A stretch of DNA of 64,000 nucleotides from Eurosta solidaginis. Lineage: Eukaryota > Arthropoda > Insecta > Diptera > Tephritidae. The number at the start of each line of letters is the position of its first letter. Positions within the stretch are counted from its first letter, which is position 1. Shown here piece after piece: positions 40,701 through 55,700 of this stretch. The translations under genes were made by a program, and so were the position numbers. Under the pieces are notes generated by a model, which was given only the letters and a program-made list of their open reading frames with translations, did not search any database and had not been told where the DNA came from. The stretch lies in the NCBI RefSeq assembly GCF_040869045.1, contig NW_027137018.1:234078-298077 (forward strand), given 5' to 3'.

Positions 40701-43700
40701 ACAAATGCGTTAAACAAATTCGTACACGTTATTTATCAATTTAACTCTAGAATTAAAGGATATACAACGAGAAACAACGTTTGACAACCTTTAAACAGTT
40801 TTAATAACTATCTCAAAAATTATCGCTCTGATGCAAACAACTGATGAGTTATCTACTTAAATTTGATCAACAAAACGACTTACGTATTTTAAACATGCTA
40901 ACCTTTAGCCCGGTAAGCAAATTAAAAAAAAAAACGCAATATGTAGGCTACACGAGAGCGGAGACGTCGAGTAACCAAAACAAATGCGTTAAACAAATTC
41001 GTACACGTTATTTATCAATTTAACTCTAGAATTAAAGGATATACAACGAGAAACAACGTTTGACAACCTTTAAACAGTTTTAATAACTATCTCAAAAATT
41101 ATCGCTCTGATGCAAACAACTGATGAGTTATCTACTTAAATTTGTTGAACAAAACGACTTACGTATTTTAAGCATGCTAACATTTAGCCCGGTAAGCAAA
41201 TTAAAAAAAAACGCAATATGTAGGCTACACGAGAACGGAGACGTCGAGTAACCAAAACAAATGCGTTAAACAAATTCGTACACGTTATTTATCAATTTAA
41301 CTCTAGAATTAAAGGATATACAACGAGAAACAACGTTTGACAACCTTTAAACAGTTTTAATAACTATCTCAAAAATTATCGCTCTGATGCAAACAACTGA
41401 TGAGTTATCTACTTAAATATGATGAACAAAACGACTTACGTATTTTAAACATGCTAACCTTTAGCCCGGTAAGCAAATTAAAAAAAAAACGCAATATGTA
41501 GGCTACACGAGAACGGAGACTTCGAGTAACCAAAACAAATGCGTTAAACAAATTCGTACACGTTATTTATCAATTTAACTCTAGAATTAAAGGATATACA
41601 ACGAGAAACAACGTTTGACAACCTTTAAACAGTTTTAATAACTATCTCAAAAATTATCGCTCTTATGCAAACAAACTGATGAGTTATCTACTTAAATTTG
41701 ATGAACAAAACGACTTACGTATTTTAAACATGCTAACCTTTAGCCCGGTAAGCAAATTAAAAAAAAAACGCAATATGTAGGCTACACGAGAACGGAGACG
41801 TCGAGTAACCAAAACAAATGCGTTAAACAAATTCGTACACGTTATTTATCAATTTAACTCTAGAATTAAAGACAACGAGAAACAACGTTTGACAACCTTT
41901 AAACAGTTTTAATAACTATCTCAAAAATTATCGCTCTGATGCAAACAACTGATGAGTTATCTACTTAAATATGATGAACAAAACGACTTACGTATTTTAA
42001 ACATGCTAACCTTTAGCCCGGTAAGCAAATTAAAAAAAAACGCAATATGTAGGCTACACGAGAACGGAGACGTCGAGTAACCAAAACAAATGCGTTAAAC
42101 AAATTCGTACACGTTATTTATCAATTTAACTCTAGAATTAAAGGATATACAACGAGAAACAACGTTTGACAACCTTTAAACAGTTTTAATAACTATCTCA
42201 AAAATTGTCGCTCTGATGCAAACAACTGATGAGTTATCTACTTAAATTTGATGAACAAAACGACTTACGTATTTTAAACATGCTAACCTTTAGCCCGGTA
42301 AGCAAATTAAAAAAAAACGCAATATGTAGGCTACACGAGAACGGAGACGTCGAGTGACCAAAACAAATGCGTTAAACAAATTCGTACACGTTATTTATCA
42401 ATTTAACTCTAGAATTAAAGGATATACAACGAGAAACAACGTTTGACACCTTTAAACAGTTTTAATAACTATCTCAAAAATTATCGCTCTGATGCAAACA
42501 ACTGATGAGTTATCTACTTAAATATGATGAACAAAACGACTTACGTATTTTAAACATGCTAACCTTTAGCCCGGTAAGCAAATTAAAAAAAACGCAATAT
42601 GTAGGCTACACGAGAACGGAGACGTCGAGTAACCAAAACAAATGCGTTAAACAAATTCGTACACGTTATTTATCAATTTAACTCTAGAATTAAGGATATA
42701 CAACGAGAAACAACGTTTGACAACCTTTAAACAGTTTTAATAACTATCTCAAAAATTATCGCTCTGATGCAAACAACTGATGAGTTATCTACTTAAATTT
42801 GATGAACAAAACGACTTACGTATTTTAAACATGCTAACCTTTAGCCCGGTAAGCAAATTAAAAAAAAAAACGCAATATGTAGGCTACACGAGAACGGAGA
42901 CGTCGAGTAACCAAAACAAATGCGTTAAACAAATTCGTACACGTTATTTATCAATTTAACTCTAGAATTAAAGGATATACAACGAGAAACAACGTTTGAC
43001 AACCTTTAAACAGTTTTAATAACTATCTCAAAAATTATCGCTCTGATGCAAACAACTGATGAGTTATCTACTTAAATTTGATGAACAAAACGACTTACGT
43101 ATTTTAAACATGCTAACCTTTAGCCCGGTAAGCAAATTTAAAAAAAAAACGCAATATGTAGGCTACACGAGAACGGAGACGTCGAGTAACCAAAACAAAT
43201 GCGTTAAACAAATTCGTACACGTTATTTATCAATTTAACTCTAGAATTAAAGGATATACAACGAGAAACAACGTTTGACAACCTTTAAACAGTTTAATAA
43301 CTATCTCAAAAATTATCGCTCTGATGCAAACAACTGATGAGTTATCTACTTAAATATGATGAACAAAACGACTTACGTATTTTAAACATGCTAACCTTTA
43401 GCCCGGTAGGCAAATTAAAAAAAAACGCAATATGTAGGCTACACGAGAACGGAGACGTCGAGTAACCAACACAAATGCGTTAAACAAATTCGTACACGTT
43501 ATTTATCAATTTAACTCTAGAATTAAAGGATATACAACGAGAAACAACGTTTGACAACCTTTAAACAGTTTTAATAACTATCTCAAAAATTATCGCTCTG
43601 ATGCAAACAACTGATGAGTTATCTACTTAAATTTGATGAACAAAACGACTTACGTATTTTAAACATGCTAACCTTTAGCCCGGTAAGCAAATTAAAAAAA

Positions 43701-46700
43701 AAAACGCAATATGTATGCTACACGAGAACGGAGACGTCGAGTAACCAAAACAAATGCGTTAAACAAATTCGTACACGTTATTTATCAATTTAACTCTAGA
43801 ATTAAAGGATATACAACGAGAAACAACGTTTGACAACCTTTAAACAGTTTTAATAACTATCTCAAAAATTATCGCTCTGATGCAAACAACTGATGAGTTA
43901 TCTACTTAAATATGATGAACAAAACGACTTACGTATTTAAACATGCTAACCTTTCGCCCGGTAAGCAAATTAAAAAAAAAACGCAATATGTAGGCTACAC
44001 GAGAACGGAGACGTCGAGTAACCAAAACAAATGCGTTAAACAAATTCGTACACGTTATTTATCAATTTAACTCTAGAATTAAAGGATATACAACGAGAAA
44101 CAACGTTTGACAACCTTTAAACAGTTTTAATAACTATCTCAAAAATTGTCGCTCTGATGCAAACAACTGATGAGTTATCTACTCAAATTTGTTGAACAAA
44201 ACGACTTACGTATTTTAAGCATGCTAACCTTTAGCCCGGTAAGCAAATTTAAAAAAAAACGCAATATGTAGGCTACACGAGAACGGAGACGTCGAGTAAC
44301 CAAAACAAATGCGTTAAACAAATTCGTACACGTTATTTATCAATTTAACTCTAGAATTAAAGGATACACAACGAGAAACAACGTTTGACAACCTTTAAAC
44401 AGTTTTAATAACTATCTCAAAAATTATCGCTCTGATGCAAACAACTGATGAGTTATCTACTTAAATTTGATGAACAAAACGACTTACGTATTTTAAACAT
44501 GCTAACCTTTAGCCCGGTAAGCAAATTAAAAAAAAAAACGCAATATGTAGGCTACACGAGAGCGGAGACGTCGAGTAACCAAAACAAATGCGTTAAACAA
44601 ATTCGTACACGTTATTTATCAATTTAACTCTAGAATTAAAGGATATACAACGAGAAACAACGTTTGACAACCTTTAAACAGTTTTAATAACTATCTCAAA
44701 AATTATCGCTCCGATGCAAACAACTGATGAGTTATCTACTTAAATTTGTTGAACAAAACGACTTACGTATTTTAAGCATGCTAACCTTTAGCCCGGTAAG
44801 CAAATTAAAAAAAAACGCAATATGTAGGCTACACGAGAACGGAGACGTCGAGTAACCAAAACAAATGCGTTAAACAAATTCGTACACGTTATTTATCAAT
44901 TTAACTCTAGAATTAAAGGATATACAACGAGAAACAACGTTTGACAACCTTTAAACAGTTTTAATAACTATCTCAAAAATTATCGCTCTGATGTAAACAA
45001 CTGATGAGTTATCTACTTAAATATGATGAACAAAACGACTTACGTATTTTAAACATGCTAACCTTTAGCCCGGTAAGCAAATAAAAAAAAAAACGCAATA
45101 TGTAGGCTACACGAGAACGGAGACGTCGAGTAACCAAAACAAATGCGTTAAACAAATTCGTACACGTTATTTATCAATTTAACTCTAGAATTAAAGGATA
45201 TGCAACGAGAAACAACGTTTGACAACCTTTAAACAGTTTTAATAACTATCTCAAAAATTATCGCTCTGATGCAAATAACTGATGAGTTATCTACTTAAAT
45301 TTGATGAACAAAACGACTTACGTATTTTAAACATGCTAACTTTTAGCCCGGTAAGCAAATTAAAAAAAAACCCAATATGTAGGCTACACGAGAACGGAGA
45401 CGTCGAGTAACCAAAACAAATGCGTTAAACAAATTCGTACACGTTATTTATCAATTTAACTCTAGAATTAAAGGATATACAACGAGAAACAACGTTTGAC
45501 AACCTTTAAACAGTTTTAATAACTATCTCAAAAATTATCGCTCTGATGCAAACAACTGATGAGTTATCTACTTAAATATGATGAACAAAACGACTTACGT
45601 ATTTTAAACATGCTAACCTTTAGCCCGGTAAGCAAATTAAAAAAAAAACGCAATATGTAGGCTACACGAGAACGGAGACGTCGAGTAACCAAAACAAATG
45701 CGTTAAACAAATTCGTACACGTTATTTATCAATTTAACTCTAGAATTAAAGGATATACAACGAGAAACAACGTTTGACAACCTTTAAACAGTTTTAATAA
45801 CTATCTCAAAAATTATCGCTCTGATGCAAACAACTGATGAGTTATCTACTTAAATATGATGAACAAAACGACTTACGTATTTTAAACATGCTAACCTTTA
45901 GCCCGGTAAGCAAATTAAAAAAAAACCCAATATGTAGGCTACACGAGAACGGAGACGTCGAGTAACCAAAACAAATGCGTTAAACAAATTCGTACACGTT
46001 ATTTATCAATTTAACTCTAGAATTAAAGGATATACAACGAGAAACAACGTTTGACAACCTTTAAACAGTTTTAATAACTATCTCAAAAATTATCGCTCTG
46101 ATGCAAATAACTGATGAGTTATCTACTTAAATTTGATGAACAAAACGACTTACGTATTTTAAACATGCTAACCTTTAGCCCGGTAAGCAAATTAAAAAAA
46201 AAAACGCAATATGTAGGCTACACGAGAACGGAGACGTCGAGTAACCAAAACAAATGCGTTAAACAAATTCGTACACGTTATTTATCAATTTAACTCTAGA
46301 ATTAAAGGATATACAACGAGAAACAACGTTTGACAACCTTTAAACAGTTTTAATAACTATCTCAAAAATTATCGCTCTGATGCAAACAACTGATGAGTTA
46401 TCTACTTAAATTTGATGAACAAAACGACTTACGTATTTTAAACATGCTAACCTTTAGCCCGGTAAGCAAATTTAAAAAAAAAACGCAATATGTAGGCTAC
46501 ACGAGAACGGAGACGTCGAGTAACCTAAACAAATGCGTTAAACAAATTCGTACACGTTATTTATCAATTTAACTCTAGAATTAAAGGATATACAACGAGA
46601 AACAACGTTTGACAACCTTTAAACAGTTTTAATAACTATCTCAAAAATTATCGCTCTGATGCAAACAACTGATGAGTTATCTACTTAAATATGATGAACA

Positions 46701-46935
46701 AAACGACTTACGTATTTTAAACATGCTAACCTTTAGCCCGGTAGGCAAATTAAAAAAAAAACGCAATATGTAGGCTACACGAGAACGGAGACGTCGAGTA
46801 ACCAAAACAAATGCGTTAAACAAATTCGTACACGTTATTTATCAATTTAACTCTAGAATTAAAGGATATACAACGAGAAACAACGTTTGACAACCTTTAA
46901 ACAGTTTTAATAACTATCTCAAAAATTATCGCTCT

Positions 46936-47146
46936 GATGCAAACAACTGATGAGTTATCTACTTAAATTTGATGAACAAAACGACTTACGTATTTTAAAC
47001 ATGCTAACCTTTAGCCCGGTAAGCAAATTAAAAAAAAAAACGCAATATGTATGCTACACGAGAACGGAGACGTCGAGTAACCAAAACAAATGCGTTAAAC
47101 AAATTCGTACACGTTATTTATAAATTTAACTCTAGAATTTCGCTCT
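46936..47146 (+). repeat. Truncated satellite monomer (211 bp)
   Basis: The monomer runs normally to 'ctctagaatt' and then jumps to 'tcgctctgatg', losing 68 bp that include the 10-bp phased tract. The junction is at about 47139/47140. It is the only large internal deletion I see in the array. The monomer carries the 'tgtatgct' and 'ttataaattt' markers, which places it at its expected slot in the 13-monomer order. Confidence 0.9.
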
Positions 47147-50100
47147 GATGCAAACAACTGATGAGTTATCTACTTAAATTTGATGAACAAAACGACTTAC
47201 GTATTTTAAACATGCTAACCTTTAGCCCGGTAAGCAAATTAAAAAAAAAAACGCAATATGTAGGCTACACGAGAACGGAGACGTCGAGTAACCAAAACAA
47301 ATGCGTTAAACAAATTCGTACACGTTATTTATCAATTTAACTCTAGAATTAAAGGATATACAACGAGAAACAACGTTTGACAACCTTTAAACAGTTTTAA
47401 TAACTATCTCAAAAATTATCGCTCTGATGCAAACAACTGATGAGTTATCTACTTAAATATGATGAACAAAACGACTTACGTATTTTAAACATGCTAACCT
47501 TTAGCCCGGTAAGCAAATTAAAAAAAAACGCAATATGTAGGCTACACGAGAACGGAGACGTCGAGTAACCAAAACAAATGCGTTAAACAAATTCGTACAC
47601 GTTATTTATCAATTTAACTCTAGAATTAAAGGATATACAACGAGAAACAACGTTTGACAACCTTTAAACAGTTTTAATAACTATCTCAAAAATTATCGCT
47701 CTGATGCAAACAACTGATGAGTTATCTACTTAAATTTGATGAACAAAACGACTTACGTATTTTAAACATGCTAACCTTTAGCCCGGTAAGCAAATTAAAA
47801 AAAAAAACGCAATATGTAGGCTACACGAGAACGGAGACGTCGAGTAACCAAAACAAATGCGTTAAACAAATTCGTACACGTTATTTATCAATTTAACTCT
47901 AGAATTAAAGGATATACAACGAGAAACAACGTTTGACAACCTTTAAACAGTTTTAATAACTATCTCAAAAATTATCGCTCTGATGCAAACAACTGATGAG
48001 TTATCTACTTAAATTTGATGAACAAAACGACTTACGTATTTTAAACATGCTAACCTTTAGCCCGGTAAGCAAATTTAAAAAAAAAACGCAATATGTAGGC
48101 TACACGAGAACGGAGACGTCGAGTAACCAAAACAAATGCGTTAAACAAATTCGTACACGTTATTTATCAATTTAACTCTAGAATTAAAGGATATACAACG
48201 AGAAACAACGTTTGACAACCTTTAAACAGTTTTAATAACTATCTCAAAAATTATCGCTCTGATGCAAACAACTGATGAGTTATCTACTTAAATATGATGA
48301 ACAAAACGACTTACGTATTTTAAACATGCTAACCTTTAGCCCGGTAGGCAAATTAAAAAAAAAACGCAATATGTAGGCTACACGAGAACGGAGACGTCGA
48401 GTAACCAAAACAAATGCGTTAAACAAATTCGTACACGTTATTTATCAATTTAACTCTAGAATTAAAGGATATACAACGAGAAACAACGTTTGACAACCTT
48501 TAAACAGTTTTAATAACTATCTCAAAAATTATCGCTCTGATGCAAACAACTGATGAGTTATCTACTTAAATTTGATGAACAAAACGACTTACGTATTTTA
48601 AACATGCTAACCTTTAGCCCGGTAAGCAAATTAAAAAAAAAAACGCAATATGTATGCTACACGAGAACGGAGACGTCGAGTAACCAAAACAAATGCGTTA
48701 AACAAATTCGTACACGTTATTTATCAATTTAACTCTAGAATTAAAGGATATACAACGAGAAACAACGTTTGACAACCTTTAAACAGTTTTAATAACTATC
48801 TCAAAAATTATCGCTCTGATGCAAACAACTGATGAGTTATCTACTTAAATATGATGAACAAAACGACTTACGTATTTTAAACATGCTAACCTTTAGCCCG
48901 GTAAGCAAATTAAAAAAAAAACGCAATATGTAGGCTACACGAGAACGGAGACGTCGAGTAACCAAAACAAATGCGTTAAACAAATTCGTACACGTTATTT
49001 ATCAATTTAACTCTAGAATTAAAGGATATACAACGAGAAACAACGTTTGACAACCTTTAAACAGTTTTAATAACTATCTCAAAAATTGTCGCTCTGATGC
49101 AAACAACTGATGAGTTATCTACTCAAATTTGTTGAACAAAACGACTTACGTATTTTAAGCATGCTAACCTTTAGCCCGGTAAGCAAATTTAAAAAAAAAA
49201 CGCAATATGTAGGCTACACGAGAACGGAGACGTCGAGTAACCAAAACAAATGCGTTAAACAAATTCGTACACGTTATTTATCAATTTAACTCTAGAATTA
49301 AAGGATATACAACGAGAAACAACGTTTGACAACCTTTAAACAGTTTTAATAACTATCTCAAAAATTATCGCTCTGATGCAAACAACTGATGAGTTATCTA
49401 CTTAAATTTGATGAACAAAACGACTTACGTATTTTAAACATGCTAACCTTTAGCCCGGTAAGCAAATTAAAAAAAAAAACGCAATATGTAGGCTACACGA
49501 GAGCGGAGACGTCGAGTAACCAAAACAAATGCGTTAAACAAATTCGTACACGTTATTTATCAATTTAACTCTAGAATTAAAGGATATACAACGAGAAACA
49601 ACGTTTGACAACCTTTAAACAGTTTTAATAACTATCTCAAAAATTATCGCTCTGATGCAAACAACTGATGAGTTATCTACTTAAATTTGTTGAACAAAAC
49701 GACTTACGTATTTTAAGCATGCTAACCTTTAGCCCGGTAAGCAAATTAAAAAAAAACGCAATATGTAGGCTACACGAGAACGGAGACGTCGAGTAACCAA
49801 AACAAATGCGTTAAACAAATTCGTACACGTTATTTATCAATTTAACTCTAGAATTAAAGGATATACAACGAGAAACAACGTTTGACAACCTTTAAACAGT
49901 TTTAATAACTATCTCAAAAATTATCGCTCTGATGCAAACAACTGATGAGTTATCTACTTAAATATGATGAACAAAACGACTTACGTATTTTAAACATGCT
50001 AACCTTTAGCCCGGTAAACAAATTAAAAAAAAAACGCAATATGTAGGCTACACGAGAACGGAGACGTCGAGTAACCAAAACAAATGCGTTAAACAAATTC

Positions 50101-51048
50101 GTACACGTTATTTATCAATTAGCTCTAGAATTAAAGGATATACAACGAGAAACAACGTTTGACAACCTTTAAACAGTTTTAATAACTATCTCAAAAATTA
50201 TCGCTCTGATGCAAACAACTGATGAGTTATCTACTTAAATTTGATGAACAAAACGACTTACGTATTTTAAACATGCTAACCTTTAGCCCGGTAAGCAAAT
50301 TAAAAAAAAAAAAAACGCAATATGTATGCTACACGAGAACGGAGACGTCGAGTAACCAAAACAAATGCGTTAAACAAATTCGTACACGTTATTTATCAAT
50401 TTAACTCTAGAATTAAAGGATATACAACGAGAAACAACGTTTGACAACCTTTAAACAGTTTTAATAACTATATCAAAAATTATCGCTCTGATGCAAACAA
50501 CTGATGAGTTATCTACTTAAATATGATGAACAAAACGACTTACGTATTTTAAACATGCTAACCTTTAGCCCGGTAAGCAAATTAAAAAAAAAAACGCAAT
50601 ATGTAGGCTACACGAGAACGGAGACGTCGAGTAACCAAAACAAATGCGTTAAACAAATTCGTACACGTTATTTATCAATTTAACTCTAGAATTAAAGGAT
50701 ATACAACGAGAAACAACGTTTGACAACCTTTAAACAGTTTTAATAACTATCTCAAAAATTGTCGCTCTGATGCAAACAACTGATGAGTTATCTACTCAAA
50801 TTTGTTGAACAAAACGACTTACGTATTTTAAGCATGCTAACCTTTAGCCCGGTAAGCAAATTTAAAAAAAAAACGCAATATGTAGGCTACACGAGAACGG
50901 AGACGTCGAGTAACCAAAACAAATGCGTTAAACAAATTCGTACACGTTATTTATCAATTTAACTCTAGAATTAAAGGATATACAACGAGAAACAACGTTT
51001 GACAACCTTTAAACAGTTTTAATAACTATCTCAAAAATTATCGCTCTG

Positions 51049-51882
51049 ATGCAAACAACTGATGAGTTATCTACTTAAATTTGATGAACAAAACGACTTA
51101 CGTATTTTAAACATGCTAACCTTTAGCCCGGTAAGCAAATTAAAAAAAAAAAACGCAATATGTAGGCTACACGAGAGCGGAGACGTCGAGTAACCAAAAC
51201 AAATGCGTTAAACAAATTCGTACACGTTATTTATCAATTTAACTCTAGAATTAAAGGATATACAACGAGAAACAACGTTTGACAACCTTTAAACAGTTTT
51301 AATAACTATCTCAAAAATTATCGCTCTGATGCAAACAACTGATGAGTTATCTACTTAAATTTGTTGAACAAAACGACTTACGTATTTTAAGCATGCTAAC
51401 CTTTAGCCCGGTAAGCAAATTAAAAAAAAACGCAATATGTAGGCTACACGAGAACGGAGACGTCGAGTAACCAAAACAAATGCGTTAAACAAATTCGTAC
51501 ACGTTATTTATCAATTTAACTCTAGAATTAAAGGATATACAACGAGAAACAACGTTTGACAACCTTTAAACAGTTTTAATAACTATCTCAAAAATTATCG
51601 CTCTGATGCAAACAACTGATGAGTTATCTACTTAAATATGATGAACAAAACGACTTACGTATTTTAAACATGCTAACCTTTAGCCCGGTAAGCAAATTAA
51701 AAAAAAAACGCAATATGTAGGCTACACGAGAACGGAGACGTCGAGTAACCAAAACAAATGCGTTAAACAAATTCGTACACGTTATTTATCAATTTAACTC
51801 TAGAATTAAAGGATATACAACGAGAAACAACGTTTGACAACCTTTAAACAGTTTTAATAACTATCTCAAAAATTATCGCTCT
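51049..51882 (+). repeat. Three-monomer tandem duplication, first copy (834 bp)
   Basis: Order gagcgg (51175), TTGTTG with AAGCATG, ATGATG. The same triplet follows at 51883 with the gagcgg at 52009, exactly 834 bp on, and a third gagcgg lies at 52843. Confidence 0.84.
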
Positions 51883-52716
51883 GATGCAAACAACTGATGA
51901 GTTATCTACTTAAATATGATGAACAAAACGACTTACGTATTTTAAACATGCTAACCTTTAGCCCGGTAAGCAAATTAAAAAAAAAAACGCAATATGTAGG
52001 CTACACGAGAGCGGAGACGTCGAGTAACCAAAACAAATGCGTTAAACAAATTCGTACACGTTATTTATCAATTTAACTCTAGAATTAAAGGATATACAAC
52101 GAGAAACAACGTTTGACAACCTTTAAACAGTTTTAATAACTATCTCAAAAATTATCGCTCTGATGCAAACAACTGATGAGTTATCTACTTAAATTTGTTG
52201 AACAAAACGACTTACGTATTTTAAGCATGCTAACCTTTAGCCCGGTAAGCAAATTAAAAAAAAACGCAATATGTAGGCTACACGAGAACGGAGACGTCGA
52301 GTAACCAAAACAAATGCGTTAAACAAATTCGTACACGTTATTTATCAATTTAACTCTAGAATTAAAGGATATACAACGAGAAACAACGTTTGACAACCTT
52401 TAAACAGTTTTAATAACTATCTCAAAAATTATCGCTCTGATGCAAACAACTGATGAGTTATCTACTTAAATATGATGAACAAAACGACTTACGTATTTTA
52501 AACATGCTAACCTTTAGCCCGGTAAGCAAATTAAAAAAAAAACGCAATATGTAGGCTACACGAGAACGGAGACGTCGAGTAACCAAAACAAATGCGTTAA
52601 ACAAATTCGTACACGTTATTTATCAATTTAACTCTAGAATTAAAGGATATACAACGAGAAACAACGTTTGACAACCTTTAAACAGTTTTAATAACTATCT
52701 CAAAAATTATCGCTCT
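51883..52716 (+). repeat. Three-monomer tandem duplication, second copy (834 bp)
   Basis: Second copy of the triplet. Its gagcgg monomer is of the ATGATG type, whereas the first copy's is TTGATG, so the block is not a simple perfect copy. It is followed by further rearranged monomers up to about 55 kb, including two 'gcaaataactg'+'aacttttagc' monomers that start 1,113 bp apart (52996 and 54109). Confidence 0.82.
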
Positions 52717-55700
52717 GATGCAAACAACTGATGAGTTATCTACTTAAATTTGATGAACAAAACGACTTACGTATTTTAAACATGCTAACCTTTAGCCCGG
52801 TAAGCAAATTAAAAAAAAAAACGCAATATGTAGGCTACACGAGAGCGGAGACGTCGAGTAACCAAAACAAATGCGTTAAACAAATTCGTACACGTTATTT
52901 ATCAATTTAACTCTAGAATTAAAGGATATACAACGAGAAACAACGTTTGACAACCTTTAAACAGTTTTAATAACTATCTCAAAAATTATCGCTCTGATGC
53001 AAATAACTGATGAGTTATCTACTTAAATTTGATGAACAAAACGACTTACGTATTTTAAACATGCTAACTTTTAGCCCGGTAAGCAAATTAAAAAAAAACC
53101 CAATATGTAGGCTACACGAGAACGGAGACGTCGAGTAACCAAAACAAATGCGTTAAACAAATTCGTACACGTTATTTATCAATTTAACTCTAGAATTAAA
53201 GGATATACAACGAGAAACAACGTTTGACAACCTTTAAACAGTTTTAATAACTATCTCAAAAATTGTCGCTCTGATGCAAACAACTGATGAGTTATCTACT
53301 TAAATTTGATGAACAAAACGACTTACGTATTTTAAACATGCTAACCTTTAGCCCGGTAAGCAAATTAAAAAAAAAAACGCAATATGTAGGCTACACGAGA
53401 ACGGAGACGTCGAGTAACCAAAACAAATGCGTTAAACAAATTCGTACACGTTATTTATCAATTTAACTCTAGAATTAAAGGATATACAACGAGAAACAAC
53501 GTTTGACAACCTTTAAACAGTTTTAATAACTATCTCAAAAATTATCGCTCTGATGCAAACAACTGATGAGTTATCTACTTAAATATGATGAACAAAACGA
53601 CTTACGTATTTTAAACATGCTAACCTTTAGCCCGGTAAGCAAATTAAAAAAAAAACGCAATATGTAGGCTACACGAGAACGGAGACGTCGAGTAACCAAA
53701 ACAAATGCGTTAAACAAATTCGTACACGTTATTTATCAATTTAACTCTAGAATTAAAGGATATACAACGAGAAACAACGTTTGACAACCTTTAAACAGTT
53801 TTAATAACTATCTCAAAAATTATCGCTCTGATGCAAACAACTGATGAGTTATCTACTTAAATATGATGAACAAAACGACTTACGTATTTTAAACATGCTA
53901 ACCTTTAGCCCGGTAAGCAAATTAAAAAAAAAAACGCAATATGTAGGCTACACGAGAGCGGAGACGTCGAGTAACCAAAACAAATGCGTTAAACAAATTC
54001 GTACACGTTATTTATCAATTTAACTCTAGAATTAAAGGATATACAACGAGAAACAACGTTTGACAACCTTTAAACAGTTTTAATAACTATCTCAAAAATT
54101 ATCGCTCTGATGCAAATAACTGATGAGTTATCTACTTAAATTTGATGAACAAAACGACTTACGTATTTTAAACATGCTAACTTTTAGCCCGGTAAGCAAA
54201 TTAAAAAAAAACCCAATATGTAGGCTACACGAGAACGGAGACGTCGAGTAACCAAAACAAATGCGTTAAACAAATTCGTACACGTTATTTATCAATTTAA
54301 CTCTAGAATTAAAGGATATACAACGAGAAACAACGTTTGACAACCTTTAAACAGTTTTAATAACTATCTCAAAAATTATCGCTCTGATGCAAACAACTGA
54401 TGAGTTATCTACTTAAATATGATGAACAAAACGACTTACGTATTTTAAACATGCTAACCTTTAGCCCGGTAAGCAAATTAAAAAAAAAACGCAATATGTA
54501 GGCTACACGAGAACGGAGACGTCGAGTAACCAAAACAAATGCGTTAAACAAATTCGTACACGTTATTTATCAATTTAACTCTAGAATTAAAGGATATACA
54601 ACGAGAAACAACGTTTGACAACCTTTAAACAGTTTTAATAACTATCTCAAAAATTATCGCTCTGATGCAAACAACTGATGAGTTATCTACTTAAATATGA
54701 TGAACAAAACGACTTACGTATTTTAAACATGCTAACCTTTAGCCCGGTAAGCAAATTAAAAAAAAACCCAATATGTAGGCTACACGAGAACGGAGACGTC
54801 GAGTAACCAAAACAAATGCGTTAAACAAATTCGTACACGTTATTTATCAATTTAACTCTAGAATTAAAGGATATACAACGAGAAACAACGTTTGACAACC
54901 TTTAAACAGTTTTAATAACTATCTCAAAAATTATCGCTCTGATGCAAATAACTGATGAGTTATCTACTTAAATTTGATGAACAAAACGACTTACGTATTT
55001 TAAACATGCTAACCTTTAGCCCGGTAAGCAAATTAAAAAAAAAAACGCAATATGTAGGCTACACGAGAACGGAGACGTCGAGTAACCAAAACAAATGCGT
55101 TAAACAAATTCGTACACGTTATTTATCAATTTAACTCTAGAATTAAAGGATATACAACGAGAAACAACGTTTGACAACCTTTAAACAGTTTTAATAACTA
55201 TCTCAAAAATTATCGCTCTGATGCAAACAACTGATGAGTTATCTACTTAAATTTGATGAACAAAACGACTTACGTATTTTAAACATGCTAACCTTTAGCC
55301 CGGTAAGCAAATTTAAAAAAAAAACGCAATATGTAGGCTACACGAGAACGGAGACGTCGAGTAACCTAAACAAATGCGTTAAACAAATTCGTACACGTTA
55401 TTTATCAATTTAACTCTAGAATTAAAGGATATACAACGAGAAACAACGTTTGACAACCTTTAAACAGTTTTAATAACTATCTCAAAAATTATCGCTCTGA
55501 TGCAAACAACTGATGAGTTATCTACTTAAATATGATGAACAAAACGACTTACGTATTTTAAACATGCTAACCTTTAGCCCGGTAGGCAAATTAAAAAAAA
55601 AACGCAATATGTAGGCTACACGAGAACGGAGACGTCGAGTAACCAAAACAAATGCGTTAAACAAATTCGTACACGTTATTTATCAATTTAACTCTAGAAT

